64,000 nucleotides of DNA from positions 1 to 64,000 of the forward strand of contig NZ_JAGIKV010000028.1 of the NCBI RefSeq assembly GCF_017874615.1, read 5' to 3'. The notes under the pieces were generated by a model. The model was not told the origin of the DNA, made no database searches, and saw only the letters and a program-made list of their open reading frames with translations. The DNA is from Paenibacillus xylanexedens. GTDB lineage: Bacteria; Bacillota; Bacilli; Paenibacillales; Paenibacillaceae. Position 1 is the first letter of the stretch, and the number at the start of each line of letters is the position of its first letter. A program made the translations under genes and the position numbers. Positions 1 through 7,877 of the stretch are shown here, piece by piece.

Positions 1-11
1 TCTCCAATAAA
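1..11 (-). rRNA. rrs: 5' terminus of a 16S rRNA gene (partial)
   Basis: Read on the minus strand, the first bases of the window give TTTATTGGAGA. That is the usual 5' end of Bacillales 16S rRNA just before the conserved AGAGTTTGATCCTGG segment, which would lie outside the window. The leader and promoter next to it support the call. Only about 11 nt of the mature RNA are present, so identification rests mainly on context. Confidence 0.8.
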
Positions 12-208
12 GTATTGAAAAGAGCGATATGCTCATTTTGAATCTGACGAGATTAAAAATCTCATTTGTGCTCCAGTCGATTCAAGCCAAGGCTTGTCTC
101 CAACTTTCGCGTTCATTCTGCAAGCAGAATGTTTACTCACTCGTTGTTCAGTTTTCAAAGATCAAACTTGTTTCGTTACCGAATGTCGTTCTCTTCAGCA
201 ACTCTTAT
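12..208 (-). other. rRNA operon leader with boxA-like antitermination site
   Basis: Transcribed leftwards from the promoter at 209-237 towards the 16S gene. At 150-164 the minus strand reads TGATCTTTGAAAACT, the boxA-like element seen in Bacillales rrn leaders, followed by AACAACGAGTGAGT. Short inverted repeats follow (around 71-100 and 110-130) and probably belong to the RNase III/processing stem of the 16S precursor. Short reading frames on the plus strand here are not genes. Confidence 0.8.
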
Positions 209-237
209 ATAATATCATGTCCGAACCAACTTTGCAA
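209..237 (-). promoter_or_regulatory. rrn operon promoter (sigma-A type)
   Basis: On the minus strand, a -35 TTGCAA (232-237), a 17-bp spacer and a -10 TATTAT (209-214) point towards the 16S leader. Spacing is ideal and the position matches rrn promoters. A second, upstream promoter may exist but none is clear. Confidence 0.7.
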
Positions 238-675
238 GTCCTTTTTTTAAGTTTCTTTCGAAGCTTATTTCATTCGCTTGCCGCACCGTGTATTTCGTGT
301 TTTTTTGGCCGGAAATAGAATATACCATGTACAGTTATGGAACGCAAGTCTTTTTTTGATAAACATTAAATTCTTATAAAATGAGCACCCTGTAGACCTT
401 TTAACAAGTATCTCCTTATAGCCGGCTAAATGATACATCTGCGCACTAACTTTATTGATCGCAGTAATTGACTCACATACGCAAAAGGTTTCCCGTATGA
501 TCCCTAATCATTATAGAGAAACTCATGTTGTATACAGTACAGACTCATCACGTTATAGAAACTTATTAACCGATGATTTCATTGGATAAACAACCAACAA
601 ATCATAGATCATTATATTCTTTCCTTCTATATAGAAGGAAAACATTTTTAAAATTCATTTTTCCCAAGAAAAGAA
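238..675. other. AT-rich intergenic region between rrn promoter and purine permease
   Basis: No reading frame with a ribosome binding site is apparent on either strand. The DNA is AT-rich and contains short imperfect inverted repeats (for example AAAGGTTTCCCGTATG around 483-498). It may hold UP elements or additional promoters for the rRNA operon, but I see no feature I can defend. Confidence 0.5.
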
Positions 676-721
676 TACAAAAAAAGCGAAAGCTCAGGGG
701 CTAATCCCGTGGCTTCCGCTT
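676..721 (-). terminator. Rho-independent terminator of the purine permease
   Basis: Arms AAGCGAAAGC (684-693) and GCTTCCGCTT (712-721) pair with one mismatch, with an inner GGG/CCC. On the minus strand the stem is followed by a run of T (the A tract 676-685). It lies about 60 nt past the permease stop codon. Confidence 0.85.
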
Positions 722-780
722 CTTTCATTTATAAGATAACAAACGTATCTCAGATAATTCTTCGTTACACCTAACGAACC

Positions 781-2157
781 CTACTCCCCGCCAATAAATA
801 CGTATCGGCAAACTACAATGAGCGCCAAGATCCACATAAGCCAGTGAATTTTCACTTTACGCTCTGTAACCAAGTTACTGAACACCGCCAGAATCACATA
901 AGATACGATACCTGCGGAGATCCCGTTTGCGATTCCACCTGTGAAAGGCATCAATACAATGGTAAGGAATGCAGGGAAAGCTTGCAGGAAATCATCCCAC
1001 TCAATGCTGCGCACTTGACTCATCATAAGTACACCCACGATGATCAATGCCGGAGCCGTCGCAGCGGATGGAACAACAAGTGCAAGCGGAGCGATAAACA
1101 GGGCCAAAATGAACAACAAACCTGTCGTCACCGAAGTCAGTCCTGTACGTCCACCTGCCTCAACGCCTGAAGCACTTTCAACGTATGCCGTAATGGTACT
1201 TGTACCTAGTGCAGCACCTGCGCTGACACCAACTGCATCGACGAGCATCGCTTTACCGATCGTTTTCTCGCCTTTTTTCTTATCCTTCATAATCCCCATA
1301 CGCGTTGCAGTACCTACCATCGTACCAAACGTGTCGAACAATTCAACGAAGGTAAAGATGAAGATGATCTCGAACAATCCGAGACTGATGGCACCTTTCA
1401 AATCCAGCTGTCCAACCGCCAGATCACTGAAGTTAGGCAACCAGCTTGCGCCTGAAAGACCACTCAGATTCGTAACTCCCATCGGAATACCAATCAGCGT
1501 TGTTGCTACGATCCCGATCAGCAGAGCGCCTTTGACGCGCATAACCATCAGAATAGCAATAAGGAGCAAACCAATCAGGGCCAGCAATGCATCGTGATGT
1601 GTTATAAAGTTGCCCAATGACAAGTTAAAACTGCTACCCGGAATCGGCTGACTCAGATCTGCGTCTGGTGCAACATTAACTGTTACAGCCACGAGATTAG
1701 CAAGTTTGAAACCAATAATAGTAATAAAGAGACCGATACCAACCGTAATGGCCATTTTGATTGACTGCGGAACTGCAACAAGCAGCATTTGCCGAATCTT
1801 CGTCACGGTCAAAATAATGAACACGATACCGGAAAGGAATACCGCTCCGAGAGCTGCTTGCCAAGTAATCGCTCCATTCGAACTTAGAACAACAGTCATG
1901 AAGTACGCATTAAGCCCCATACCTGGTGCAAGTGCGATCGGAATATTCACGAACAATCCCATAATAATAGTCATTAATCCGGCGCCGACGGCTGTTGCAA
2001 AGAATACTGCATTATCCGACATCCCCGCACCGGCTTGTCCCAAGAACAACGTATTTACAAAAAGAATGTAAGCCATTGTCATAAACGTAGTGAGACCCGC
2101 AACAATCTCCGTTCTAACGTTTGTTCCGTTTTCTTTTAATTTAAAGAAACGATCCAT
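781..2157 (-). CDS. NCS2 (AzgA-type) guanine/hypoxanthine/adenine permease
   Basis: A 458-residue polytopic membrane protein of the NCS2 purine permease family, AzgA/PbuG/PbuO branch. It begins MDRFFKLKENGTNVRTEI and carries the typical GLTTFMTMAYILFVN segment near the N-terminus and the LAPGMGLNAYF motif near residue 76, which lies in the purine-binding core. About 12-14 hydrophobic segments can be counted. It should import purine bases by proton symport. Length is normal for the family. Expression is very likely controlled by the guanine riboswitch upstream: purine sufficiency would terminate the transcript before the gene. It is a monocistronic unit closed by the terminator at 676-721. PbuG or PbuO cannot be separated from sequence alone. 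Confidence 0.93.
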   Translation of the reverse strand: MDRFFKLKENGTNVRTEIVAGLTTFMTMAYILFVNTLFLGQAGAGMSDNAVFFATAVGAGLMTIIMGLFVNIPIALAPGMGLNAYFMTVVLSSNGAITWQAALGAVFLSGIVFIILTVTKIRQMLLVAVPQSIKMAITVGIGLFITIIGFKLANLVAVTVNVAPDADLSQPIPGSSFNLSLGNFITHHDALLALIGLLLIAILMVMRVKGALLIGIVATTLIGIPMGVTNLSGLSGASWLPNFSDLAVGQLDLKGAISLGLFEIIFIFTFVELFDTFGTMVGTATRMGIMKDKKKGEKTIGKAMLVDAVGVSAGAALGTSTITAYVESASGVEAGGRTGLTSVTTGLLFILALFIAPLALVVPSAATAPALIIVGVLMMSQVRSIEWDDFLQAFPAFLTIVLMPFTGGIANGISAGIVSYVILAVFSNLVTERKVKIHWLMWILALIVVCRYVFIGGE

Positions 2158-2274
2158 AATTATTAACTCCCCCTTAGAGATGTTGAAGCCATATTGAAAA
2201 ACGACAAATGACCCTGATGAAGATTCTTCACCCAGGGTTCAGCTGACAAGGAGTGGCATGATGCCTTTACTAAG

Positions 2275-2323
2275 AACAAAAAAAATTCTAATGTGCGTGA
2301 TGTCCCCGCAATCATGTAGAATT
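2275..2323 (-). terminator. Expression-platform terminator of the guanine riboswitch
   Basis: On the minus strand, AATTCTA (complement of 2317-2323) pairs with TAGAATT (complement of 2284-2290), with inner ATG/CAT and TGCG/CGCA pairs, followed by a run of eight T. It lies between the aptamer and the permease start, so ligand-bound aptamer would favour it. Confidence 0.8.
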
Positions 2324-2344
2324 CATGTGCTTAGCCTTCTCCTC

Positions 2345-2409
2345 TTCGTAGCTAGATCATTAGGGTGATCTCGTAGAGACTCCCGGGCCAATCCCCAGGA
2401 TTATACGAA
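2345..2409 (-). ncRNA. Purine riboswitch aptamer, guanine type
   Basis: On the minus strand P1 is formed by TTCGTA (2404-2409) and TACGAA (2345-2350), a perfect 6-bp stem. It is followed by J1/2 TAATCC, the P2 hairpin, the conserved J2/3 core AGTCTCTACG, and a P3 hairpin with AGATCA/TGATCT arms. J3/1 reads AGC, so the base equivalent to position 74 of the xpt aptamer is C, which pairs with guanine or hypoxanthine. Adenine switches have U there. This agrees with control of a purine base permease. Confidence 0.92.
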
Positions 2410-2442
2410 TAAGTATGCGCTATTTGTTTGTTTCCCATCACT

Positions 2443-2471
2443 ATTTTAGGAGGACAGTATGTTTTTGTCAA
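2443..2471 (-). promoter_or_regulatory. Promoter of the riboswitch-permease transcript
   Basis: On the minus strand, TTGACA (2466-2471) and TAAAAT (2443-2448) are separated by 17 bp. Transcription would start about 25-30 nt before the P1 stem of the aptamer. Confidence 0.82.
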
Positions 2472-2634
2472 TGAGAAAAACGAATATTAATCTCACCCTT
2501 TTGTAATATCGTTCGTATTATTTAACAGATTGAACCAGTTCAGCGGTTTACAACCCAATTGTATGCGCTTTTTTCGGTGAAATCTCAAGGGGATATGTTC
2601 ATTCTGTCAGACTGAAAGTTCCGCAGGTTAACAT

Positions 2635-2684
2635 AAAAAGCTAGCCTGATTAAAGGGCGAGAAGCGCTCTAATCAGACTAGCTT
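2635..2684 (-). terminator. Terminator downstream of the small lipoprotein gene
   Basis: Arms AAGCTAGCCTGATTA and TAATCAGACTAGCTT pair almost perfectly around a 17-nt loop. On the minus strand the stem runs into TTTTTATG. It closes the lipoprotein gene and also insulates the permease promoter region. Confidence 0.8.
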
Positions 2685-2829
2685 ATGTTTCTGATGCGTT
2701 TTAGCAATCAGGTGAATGATGATCTAGGAATAACGATATCTCGTATTCCGAAAGCTTATACTCATTAGGTATATGGAGCAATTTGCGACATGTTCCGGAG
2801 CTGTTTTTACCGGATCAGTCCTATGCTAA

Positions 2830-3081
2830 TTATATCTCTGTCTGCGGAGCATCCTGTATCTCTTGTTGTTCCTGATTCGTGTTTGTTGTTAAGTCAGAGG
2901 ATAACTCCTGGTTTCTGGTCTGATCGGAAGAAGCATCCGCTGCCTCTAAATTCACAAATGGAAAGTCCCCCGAACCGGAAGCCAGATCTTGCATACCTGA
3001 ACCGCATCCTGCCAGCATCACCATCAGAAACGCACTTCCAATGCCCATCTTCCATTTGCTCATATAGTCGGTTTTACGCAT
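2830..3081 (-). CDS. Small predicted lipoprotein, function unknown
   Basis: An 83-residue protein that starts MRKTDYMSKWKMGIGS. An ATG at 3079-3081 follows GAAGGGAG by about 10 nt; an alternative ATG six codons later is possible. A charged N-terminus and a hydrophobic stretch lead to a lipobox, LAGC, so the mature chain would be anchored to the outer face of the membrane. The rest is short, hydrophilic, rich in Ser, Asp, Gln and Asn, and looks disordered. I do not recognise a family. It lies directly downstream of the ancestral guaA terminator and is chromosomal, outside the island. Confidence 0.7.
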   Translation of the reverse strand: MRKTDYMSKWKMGIGSAFLMVMLAGCGSGMQDLASGSGDFPFVNLEAADASSDQTRNQELSSDLTTNTNQEQQEIQDAPQTEI

Positions 3082-3247
3082 ACATTCAATTCTCCCTTCA
3101 GTAGCCATATAGCTCTTAGTATGAACTTATTGTACAGGCCGGACCTGAATGGATCATGAAGTGAACTTTAAAATGGGATTAATTTTGAGAGTTTATTATT
3201 TGTAAAAAAGTACCCCAACAAAAATTTGATCACAATATTATTCTTAT

Positions 3248-3292
3248 AAAAAAAACGCCCCTTTATTTGCGAAATACCGCAGATAAAAGAGC
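3248..3292 (-). terminator. Displaced (ancestral) guaA terminator
   Basis: The minus strand forms a stem from 3257-3271 and 3278-3292 followed by eight T. Its core matches the terminator at the intact guaA end (9834-9881) with scattered changes: both share ATTTGCGAAA and CGCAGATAAAAGAG. It is therefore the second copy of the guaA terminator, left behind when the island entered guaA. Confidence 0.8.
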
Positions 3293-3311
3293 ATTATTTT
3301 ATAATCTATCC

Positions 3312-3516
3312 TTAAGAGTCTATACCCTATTCCCACTCGATCGTTGCAGGTGGTTTGGATGTTACGTCGTAGACGATACGGTTTACGTTATCAACTTCGT
3401 TAACGATCCGTACGGAGATTTTCTCCAGCACATCCCAAGGGATACGTGCCCAGTCAGCTGTCATACCGTCGATGGATGTTACAGCACGGATACCTACTGT
3501 GTAGGAATACGTACGC
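3312..3516 (-). pseudogene. guaA: Displaced 3' fragment of guaA (island left junction)
   Basis: Positions 3312-3516 repeat 9979-10183. The coding part (3327-3516) is the last 62 codons plus stop of guaA and ends PPATIEWE. Four substitutions separate the two copies, at 3346, 3355 and the pair near 3441-3444, and all fall in third codon positions, so the encoded peptide is identical. Similarity stops abruptly after GTACGC at 3516. There is no start codon or ribosome binding site, so it is not expressed. It is the original end of the gene, displaced by insertion of an element that brought its own guaA end. Confidence 0.92.
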
Positions 3517-3661
3517 TCAATAAAGTAAATTACTATTCAATTATTACGTTGTTTTTGTATGTTAATTGTAGCTGGTGAAATCATTGATTTCAACTACTTA
3601 TAGGTTTTACTCGTTACTCTTGGTGGAGCAGGAAGCCTACCATTACTTCTCCAGGTCATTA

Positions 3662-5245
3662 TTAGTTTTTAAATATACTATTACAATATGGATGAGCAAG
3701 TTGTCCATTATCAGCAACACCTAATCCCCCATCTCGTACTCTGATTTTATGGTCAAATGAACTCGCTTTGGGTTGAATTAGAGAGTTACAGATTTTACAT
3801 TTAACAGTACTTGACAATGTTTCCTTAATAAATATGGAGTTCTTAGTGTTTTTTGTAAAACAACTACCTATTTTTTGACTGAGCTCATGGTTTGGTTTAA
3901 GAAAGTTAAATTCAGAAGATGTTAGCAAGTAACTTAAAACATCGTCAACTGAATAACCAGCAGATAGGCTATTGAAGATTTCTATATAGAAATTTTTCAT
4001 GTGTTCTACGCTTCGTGTTTGACTTCCAAATTTCAATACGATTTGTTCAATGAAATAATTATAATTGATTAAAAACTCTTCAAAAACTTCTCTAACCTTA
4101 ATAAAGTCATTTAGCAATCCACCTTTATCCAAATACAACATAAACGAAGTAACGGACATAAATGTTGTTGGCTGATATCTCCCAGTTTTATGATTATAGA
4201 AGTAAACTGCAGGATGTAGTCCAAGTGAGGATGTACTATTACTATTTATTCTTTTAAAAGTTTTAATGCAATTTTTCAGAACATCTACTGTTTTAAACCC
4301 TTCTAAATCCTCTAATAATTTCAAATCCTCTTGGATTTCATCTCTTGGGAAGTAGTGATCTATAATGATTTGCACAGTTTCAAAAAGCAGATGTAAACTT
4401 GGTTGAGCATAATTATTACCAGCGACAGGTAATTGGTCTAATGATCTTATATGAGCTTGTAGAGGTGGGGTATAGAGCAATAAAAATGCTTCTTCACCAA
4501 GTGTTTCTATTTCATTTTGTACAATATTGTCAAAGTTCCCCCAATATTTGAAACCTGTTCCACCTCTCAGTATTGCTCTCATTGCAATTGTTGCAGGAGT
4601 TTTTCTTGTCTTCAGGATCACTAATTCGGGGTCACTAATAGTCACAGACTTCTTGTTGATTCTTATAAATGATTGTTCAGCCTTTCTTGCATCTCCACGT
4701 ACCCATTGAAATTCAAATCCTCTTGATGCCATTCGTTTAGCGCGGAGATATACGTCTGGTTTAATACCAGAGTTATTTTTTGCTGATAATGCACGCTTGT
4801 AATCAGAATATGGTCCAATTTTTTTATTTATATATTTGCGAGCCTTCTCAGCTAATTCCCTCTGTCTAATAGGTATTGAATCATCATAAAATTGCTTTGA
4901 GATCGGACCATCTCCATAGTCATCGTTTACCCAAGCAACAAAAGCACTTAAGCGGTGTGCTCCGTCAAGGATAAAGACTTTGCCACTTGGGCTTCTCCAT
5001 AATATAATCGCAGGGATTAAATCTTCGTCTAAAAAATTTTCAATTAGTCCACAAATGGTCTCTTTATTCCACTTGACTGTTTCTCTCTGAAAATCTGGTT
5101 TTCGATATGTAGCCAAAAACCATCCATCTACTTCCATATCCATGACTCTAATTGTGAAGTTACTGCCTCCACGATCATCCTCAGTGAATTCAACGATTTC
5201 AAAATCATCTTTTGTTATCATTGCATCTAAATTAACACCGCTCAC
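3662..5245 (-). CDS. DUF262-family protein fused to a C-terminal HNH endonuclease domain
   Basis: 527 residues. A GTG start at 5243-5245 lies 7 nt after AAAGGTGG; an ATG eight codons later is weaker. The N-terminal third has DUF262/GmrS-like features: PDFQR at 50-54 (family pattern PxYQR) and ILDGAHR at 92-98 (family pattern DGQQR/DGQHR), the nucleotide-binding/hydrolysing ParB-Srx-like core. The middle is helical with no recognised domain. The last 48 residues form an HNH module: CKIC (Cys483, Cys486), FDHK (His499), N513, H518 and C521, with the two Cys pairs suited to bind zinc. In GmrSD-type modification-dependent restriction enzymes a DUF262 domain works with a nuclease domain, so a restriction role against invading DNA is inferred. 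It is the last gene of the island and reads towards the displaced guaA end. Confidence 0.82.
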   Translation of the reverse strand: MSGVNLDAMITKDDFEIVEFTEDDRGGSNFTIRVMDMEVDGWFLATYRKPDFQRETVKWNKETICGLIENFLDEDLIPAIILWRSPSGKVFILDGAHRLSAFVAWVNDDYGDGPISKQFYDDSIPIRQRELAEKARKYINKKIGPYSDYKRALSAKNNSGIKPDVYLRAKRMASRGFEFQWVRGDARKAEQSFIRINKKSVTISDPELVILKTRKTPATIAMRAILRGGTGFKYWGNFDNIVQNEIETLGEEAFLLLYTPPLQAHIRSLDQLPVAGNNYAQPSLHLLFETVQIIIDHYFPRDEIQEDLKLLEDLEGFKTVDVLKNCIKTFKRINSNSTSSLGLHPAVYFYNHKTGRYQPTTFMSVTSFMLYLDKGGLLNDFIKVREVFEEFLINYNYFIEQIVLKFGSQTRSVEHMKNFYIEIFNSLSAGYSVDDVLSYLLTSSEFNFLKPNHELSQKIGSCFTKNTKNSIFIKETLSSTVKCKICNSLIQPKASSFDHKIRVRDGGLGVADNGQLAHPYCNSIFKN

Positions 5246-5282
5246 CAGGAACCCACCTTTATCTCAATTAAATTAACCCTAG

Positions 5283-5308
5283 CACATGTTGAATATATTA
5301 AACATGTG
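5283..5308. promoter_or_regulatory. Perfect palindrome upstream of the DUF262-HNH gene, possible operator
   Basis: Arms CACATGTT (5283-5290) and AACATGTG (5301-5308) are perfectly inverted around 10 AT-rich bases. The site is about 40 nt upstream of the GTG start, where a promoter and repressor site would be expected. No regulator gene survives in the island. It could also be a hairpin in the leader RNA. Confidence 0.4.
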
Positions 5309-6062
5309 AAGATGTTGGACAGTATTCCTTAAGGTTACTCTATTGGTTGTAGTTAGCTACTTCAATATTAAATAATCCTTTTCTCTTTGAAAAATTGCCC
5401 TATTTAATGTAGGCCTCTTCCCTCTAGTCAGATCTTGAATTCTTCACAGGATGTGTCTCTGCATCATACAACTTTATAGCTTGCATGATTTTCTTCTCAT
5501 GACTTACAGGTCTAAGCTTGCCCTAGTTGCCTAAAACCAGTTTAAGTAAGTTCTATAATGATATTCGTTCACATTAAGAGAGACACGCAAGCCTCCCAAA
5601 TAGAGCCTTTCTATCTGCAATTGTAGAATTCTTCCTCGTGCGGCTGGTGTACTTACCCTGCTCATTTGACTAGAAACCACCTCCCACCCTAATCACCTCG
5701 AATTCTAAAAAAACAACAAAGAGCCCTCACATGGAGGACTATCTACTCACTTTACATTTTGTTATCTACCTCAACAACGCTGGTTGAGTTTACACCTCAT
5801 AAAGTGGTATTAACCACTTTACGTGCCTTTTGTGTTGATTGTTTTCTCCCACAACTCAACTGACTCGTTTACGTTCTACCCGCACCAGCTACTTTACCAA
5901 GCACCCACGAAGGAGCGTTCCCACACCCTCATTCAGCCTCGAGTAGCTCTAACATCATCTAGCTCTAAACCACCTTCCAGTGTTTTCAAACACGCTTCAA
6001 AAGCCTCTTCCATGACTCTTTAAAATTCGGATTCTCGGAGTAAGAGTACACACGATGTTAGG
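5309..6062 (-). other. Gene-poor stretch with decayed reading frames inside the island
   Basis: No intact gene of normal size. On the minus strand there are short coding-like stretches: one at 5531-5665 (44 codons, MSRVSTPAARGRIL at its start, ATG about 12 nt after GGGAGGTGG), another around 5450-5520 ending PVKNSRSD, and a third near 5940-6025 reading MEEAFEACLKTLEGG. None is long enough to name. They look like pieces of genes broken by frameshifts. Small inverted repeats occur at 5771-5790 (CTCAAC/GTTGAG) and 5801-5822 (TAAAGTGG/CCACTTTA). A terminator for the upstream nuclease gene lies at 5707-5740. Confidence 0.45.
5707..5740 (-). terminator. Terminator downstream of the PD-(D/E)XK gene
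   Basis: On the minus strand AGTCCTC and GAGGGCT (one G-U pair) flank a 5-nt loop, followed by CTTTGTTGTTTTTTT. It lies about 320 nt past the stop codon of the 600-residue gene and separates it from the DUF262-HNH gene, which must then have its own promoter. Confidence 0.6.
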
Positions 6063-7865
6063 TTATTTCCATGTCATTGTGTTTATAAATGTTTCTATTG
6101 ATTCTACTAGTTTTGCATAAGGAACAACTGGGTAATCTACTCCTGTTATTACCGACGAAATCGTAAGTTCTCTTGTTACTATAACTCCAACTGGTTCATG
6201 CCTGTTAATACCGTTTGGATTTTCACCCAAATATTGTAATACTGAATCCCAATTTTCCTGAACCGCTTCTATGTTTTGTGCCATTTTCCCACTAAATTTT
6301 TTTCTTATGCGTTGAATTTCATTTCCCAGCGATTTTGGCGTGAACTTCATGTCTAGATTTTTACATTCTAGGATAAATAGCTGTTGATTATATAACATAA
6401 CTACATCAAGTTCTCGTGGTAAGAATACAAATCCTTCCCCTCCAAACTCGGGTATTTTCTGTGGGATTGATGGCACTACAGCTGGAGAAAGGTGTACCTT
6501 CAGTTGCTCCGCTACTTTTTTCTCAAATTCTGTATCTACTTTCTTGTACACATTTTGTAATTCGTCATCTAGTGGCTTTAAATCAACACCACCATTTAAT
6601 ATATCTAGATAAGTTCCACTTACAGAAAAAATAAAAATAGAAACTGGACAAATGAAAATATTCTCACCAATTGGTATTAAGCATTTTCTCAAAGGTCTAG
6701 CCTTTGAACCAATATTATAGTTAGTTTTTGAAGCAGCGTCTCTTATGAACATATTCAGGAAAGTTTCTTTAACTTCTATTCCAATAGAATAGTTTATTAA
6801 CTTTTGGAAATACTCATTGCTTCCAACTAAAAATAGATCAGTTTTAGGATAAAAATTAAAGAGTGATTCTCCGAACTGAGCTATTTGCTTGTGGGTAATA
6901 CCAAAGTATTTAAGACATAGCTGATCAAAATCTTGTTCAGAAGATTCATATAAATCTCCTACTCCATTTGGTGAAGGAAATAACTCAAAAAAAAGACTAT
7001 TGAAGTTTTCATACTGGGTAATAGAATCTTCTTCTCTGATTACTTCGATATTGCCTTTACTATCACAATAAATTTTGTTCAATGAAAGAATCTTTTCGTT
7101 TGCTTCATCTCGCATATGAAGTACCTGATAAATGGCTCTTGCATATTGAAGTAATCGTTCCACGTCTAAAGCACTGTTTTGAACTGGAAAATCATTTGCA
7201 CATTGATGGTCTGAAACAATTTCAATAGCTAACTGCAAGGCTTGTTTATCACTCGCTATTAATTCCTCAAATTCTCTATATATTATCCTGAACTTTCTAT
7301 CATTAGTTACTGAAAGTAAAGAAAAGGTTTCTATCAGGGCATTACCAACTTCATGATTATTTTGTCCTTGAAAAAGAGCTTTATTATTATAGTCGTTTCT
7401 AAACCAATTTATTGTGGTAATAGACAAATATGTGTTTTGTTCAAGCATTGTCATTAATGAAACTAAGTAACCTTTAGAATTAAATTTAATGTGGTTCTTC
7501 AGATCGTCAATTAATAGCCCCACAACGTTACCGCAAAGCAAATTTATCTCATTTCTACCAGTAAACTCTCCACCTTCATATCCAAGGCGCAATACTGCTT
7601 CTGCAATTAAGTTATCATGTTCTATTCTGTTTATTCCTTTCATCAAATCCCAATTTACTGCTATTATTTTTCCACCAGATTTAATAGCGGTTCTTTGTGC
7701 TAACCAAATTTCTATATCCTTCAAATAGCATTGTACACTTTCCAGCCCATGTTTGTTGATTAGTGCTATGGCCTTATTACAAGAATCACAAGTTAGCCTT
7801 TGCTCTTCAGTTAAGTGCTTAGGCGTAAACTCACCATATGCAATAGTACATTTGTTACACGCCAC
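6063..7865 (-). CDS. Zinc-ribbon protein with C-terminal PD-(D/E)XK nuclease-like domain
   Basis: 600 residues. A GTG start (7863-7865) follows AAAGGAGA by 6 nt. The N-terminus has two CxxC pairs, C3/C6 and C26/C29, which suits a zinc ribbon. Residues 40-430 are mostly helical with no signature I recognise. The C-terminal 170 residues look like a restriction-endonuclease fold: an upstream acidic helix (TEFEKKVAEQL), then ELDVV with Asp487, 12 residues later LFILECKN with Glu500 and Lys502, followed by a helix rich in Lys and Arg. This is the D-(X)n-E-X-K order of PD-(D/E)XK nucleases. A DNA-cutting role in defence is inferred from that and the neighbours. The reading frame is long and intact among decayed genes. 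It could instead act in recombination or RNA cleavage. Confidence 0.72.
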   Translation of the reverse strand: MACNKCTIAYGEFTPKHLTEEQRLTCDSCNKAIALINKHGLESVQCYLKDIEIWLAQRTAIKSGGKIIAVNWDLMKGINRIEHDNLIAEAVLRLGYEGGEFTGRNEINLLCGNVVGLLIDDLKNHIKFNSKGYLVSLMTMLEQNTYLSITTINWFRNDYNNKALFQGQNNHEVGNALIETFSLLSVTNDRKFRIIYREFEELIASDKQALQLAIEIVSDHQCANDFPVQNSALDVERLLQYARAIYQVLHMRDEANEKILSLNKIYCDSKGNIEVIREEDSITQYENFNSLFFELFPSPNGVGDLYESSEQDFDQLCLKYFGITHKQIAQFGESLFNFYPKTDLFLVGSNEYFQKLINYSIGIEVKETFLNMFIRDAASKTNYNIGSKARPLRKCLIPIGENIFICPVSIFIFSVSGTYLDILNGGVDLKPLDDELQNVYKKVDTEFEKKVAEQLKVHLSPAVVPSIPQKIPEFGGEGFVFLPRELDVVMLYNQQLFILECKNLDMKFTPKSLGNEIQRIRKKFSGKMAQNIEAVQENWDSVLQYLGENPNGINRHEPVGVIVTRELTISSVITGVDYPVVPYAKLVESIETFINTMTWK

Positions 7866-7877
7866 AAAAAGTCTCCT

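Noticed and set aside
5823..6023. 66-codon plus-strand frame inside the island
   Set aside because: No ribosome binding site, composition unlike a protein (Ser/Pro/His rich), and the opposite strand looks more coding.
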